From: PSRI01 sp041484195
GTDB taxonomy: Bacteria; Bacteroidota; Bacteroidia; Chitinophagales; Chitinophagaceae
Reading direction: 5' to 3'
Assembly: GCA_041484195.1 (NCBI GenBank)
Contig: JBGPHC010000011.1
Span: 1-64,000, forward strand
Length of the DNA: 64,000 bases
The translations under genes and the position numbers were made by a program. The notes under the pieces are model-generated. The model ran no database searches, was not told the origin of the DNA, and worked only from the letters and a program-made list of their open reading frames with translations. Positions 63,423-64,000 of this stretch are shown piece after piece (within the stretch, counting starts at the first letter, position 1; the number at the start of each line of letters is the position of its first letter).

Positions 63423-64000
63423 CTATTTTTTTCGGATCAATGATAAGCCATCCCGCACAGTCAGCATCACTGTTTCCACACGCAGGTCGGCCGCCACATG
63501 TTCGTTAAATGCCTGAATAGCTCTCGCATTTTTTCCCTCCGGCTTCTGCTGCAGCACTTCTCCATGAAACAACACATTATCTGCCAGGATCATCCCTCCC
63601 GTTTTCAGGCGGGACAATGCCAACTCATAGTAATTGACATAATTGATCTTATCGGCATCAATGAATACCAGGTCCCATTCGTCGGGCAATGCCGGTATTA
63701 TCTGTAATGCTTCCCCAACATGCAGAATGATCTTTTCCTTCAACGGGCTCTTTTCAAAAAAAGATCTTGCTTTCGCGGCGTCCTCTTCCCTGATTTCCAG
63801 GGTATGAAGCCTTCCGTCAGGGGCAAGTCCCCGGGCCAGGCATAAAGCACTATATCCCATAAACGTGCCTATTTCCAAAATTAGCCGTGGATGCAGGATA
63901 GTACTGATTGCTTCCAGCAATTTGCCTTGCAGGTGGCCGCTGAGCATTTGAGCCTGCGGGTGAAATCGAATAGTGTAATCCGCTATTTCATGGAGCAGCT
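63423..64000 (-). CDS. Class I SAM-dependent O-methyltransferase (partial, runs off the window)
   Basis: The frame is open to the window edge: upstream of the Met at 63947 it encodes LLHEIADYTIRFHPQA before MLSGHLQGKLLEAI, which is the usual N-terminal pattern, so the start lies beyond 64000. Motifs of the caffeoyl-CoA-O-methyltransferase-like family: LILEIGTFMGYSALCLARGL (SAM site), LHTLEIREEDAAKARSFFEK, DLVFIDADKINYVNYYEL (metal-binding DAD) and GGMILADNVLFHG. It methylates a small molecule; the substrate is unknown. It lies 13 bp before the LysM glucosaminidase gene. Confidence 0.9.
   Translation of the reverse strand, partial: LLHEIADYTIRFHPQAQMLSGHLQGKLLEAISTILHPRLILEIGTFMGYSALCLARGLAPDGRLHTLEIREEDAAKARSFFEKSPLKEKIILHVGEALQIIPALPDEWDLVFIDADKINYVNYYELALSRLKTGGMILADNVLFHGEVLQQKPEGKNARAIQAFNEHVAADLRVETVMLTVRDGLSLIRKK

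Overview
The window comes from a member of the Bacteroidota, most likely the family Chitinophagaceae. The evidence is a SusC/SusD pair with a FecR anti-sigma factor, type IX secretion (T9SS) components and sorting domains (PorP/SprF, a CHU-type giant PKD protein, a stand-alone type A sorting domain), a DUF2795 gene, a tgt that lacks the usual zinc cysteines, and TAnnTTTG-like promoter boxes close to several start codons. Most of the window is ordinary chromosomal core sequence. The left edge is accessory.

Layout. 1-343: 3' end of an IS1595-type transposase. 492-9606 (minus): a polysaccharide-utilisation locus with fecR, susC (with STN domain), susD, a secreted GH130-type mannosidase/phosphorylase and a sugar-porter MFS protein. 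9972-10045: tRNA-Ala(GGC). 10177-11301: lipoprotein PQQ-type sugar dehydrogenase. 11471-16906: an unusual cluster with three GreA/GreB(Rnk)-like proteins, a membrane-anchored FMN/Fe-S glutamate-synthase-like protein, two paralogous one-TM proteins of unknown function and one orphan. 16973-26403: citrate synthase, lptG, an esterase, tgt, a GT2 glycosyltransferase overlapping rsmG, and a 7TMR-DISM histidine kinase with a NarL-type regulator that ends in a strong terminator. 26600-32378 (minus): an M1 peptidase, a PepSY-like protein and the pepP-pssA-purS-rsmI run. 32749-40340: pckA with a perfect palindrome upstream, deoxynucleoside kinase, trpS, grpE/dnaJ, a lipoprotein and an RlmI-type methyltransferase.

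40391-50908: the surface-related part, with a minimal T9SS sorting-domain protein, a peroxiredoxin, an aquaporin, PorP/SprF, a 1448-residue PKD protein with a type B sorting domain, a lipocalin-like protein, an M32 carboxypeptidase and an exported DUF695-RraB protein. 51042-55971 (plus): nif3-like, a coiled-coil zinc-ribbon protein, recN, a small membrane protein and fabI. 56201-64000: DUF2795, two ABC ATPases without permeases (LolD-like and MacB-like), a PduO-type cobalamin adenosyltransferase, gatC, a YfbK-like vWA protein, and the operon O-methyltransferase - LysM glucosaminidase - hpt.

Functional picture. The left PUL should import and cut mannose-containing oligosaccharides. The PKD protein and PorP/SprF form a T9SS export pair. 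The remaining genes are housekeeping: translation quality and rRNA modification, purine and deoxynucleotide metabolism, gluconeogenesis and TCA, fatty acid synthesis, DNA repair and chaperones. The best candidate for something undescribed is the repeated Gre-like plus membrane-protein module at 14271-16525, next to the glutamate-synthase-like protein.
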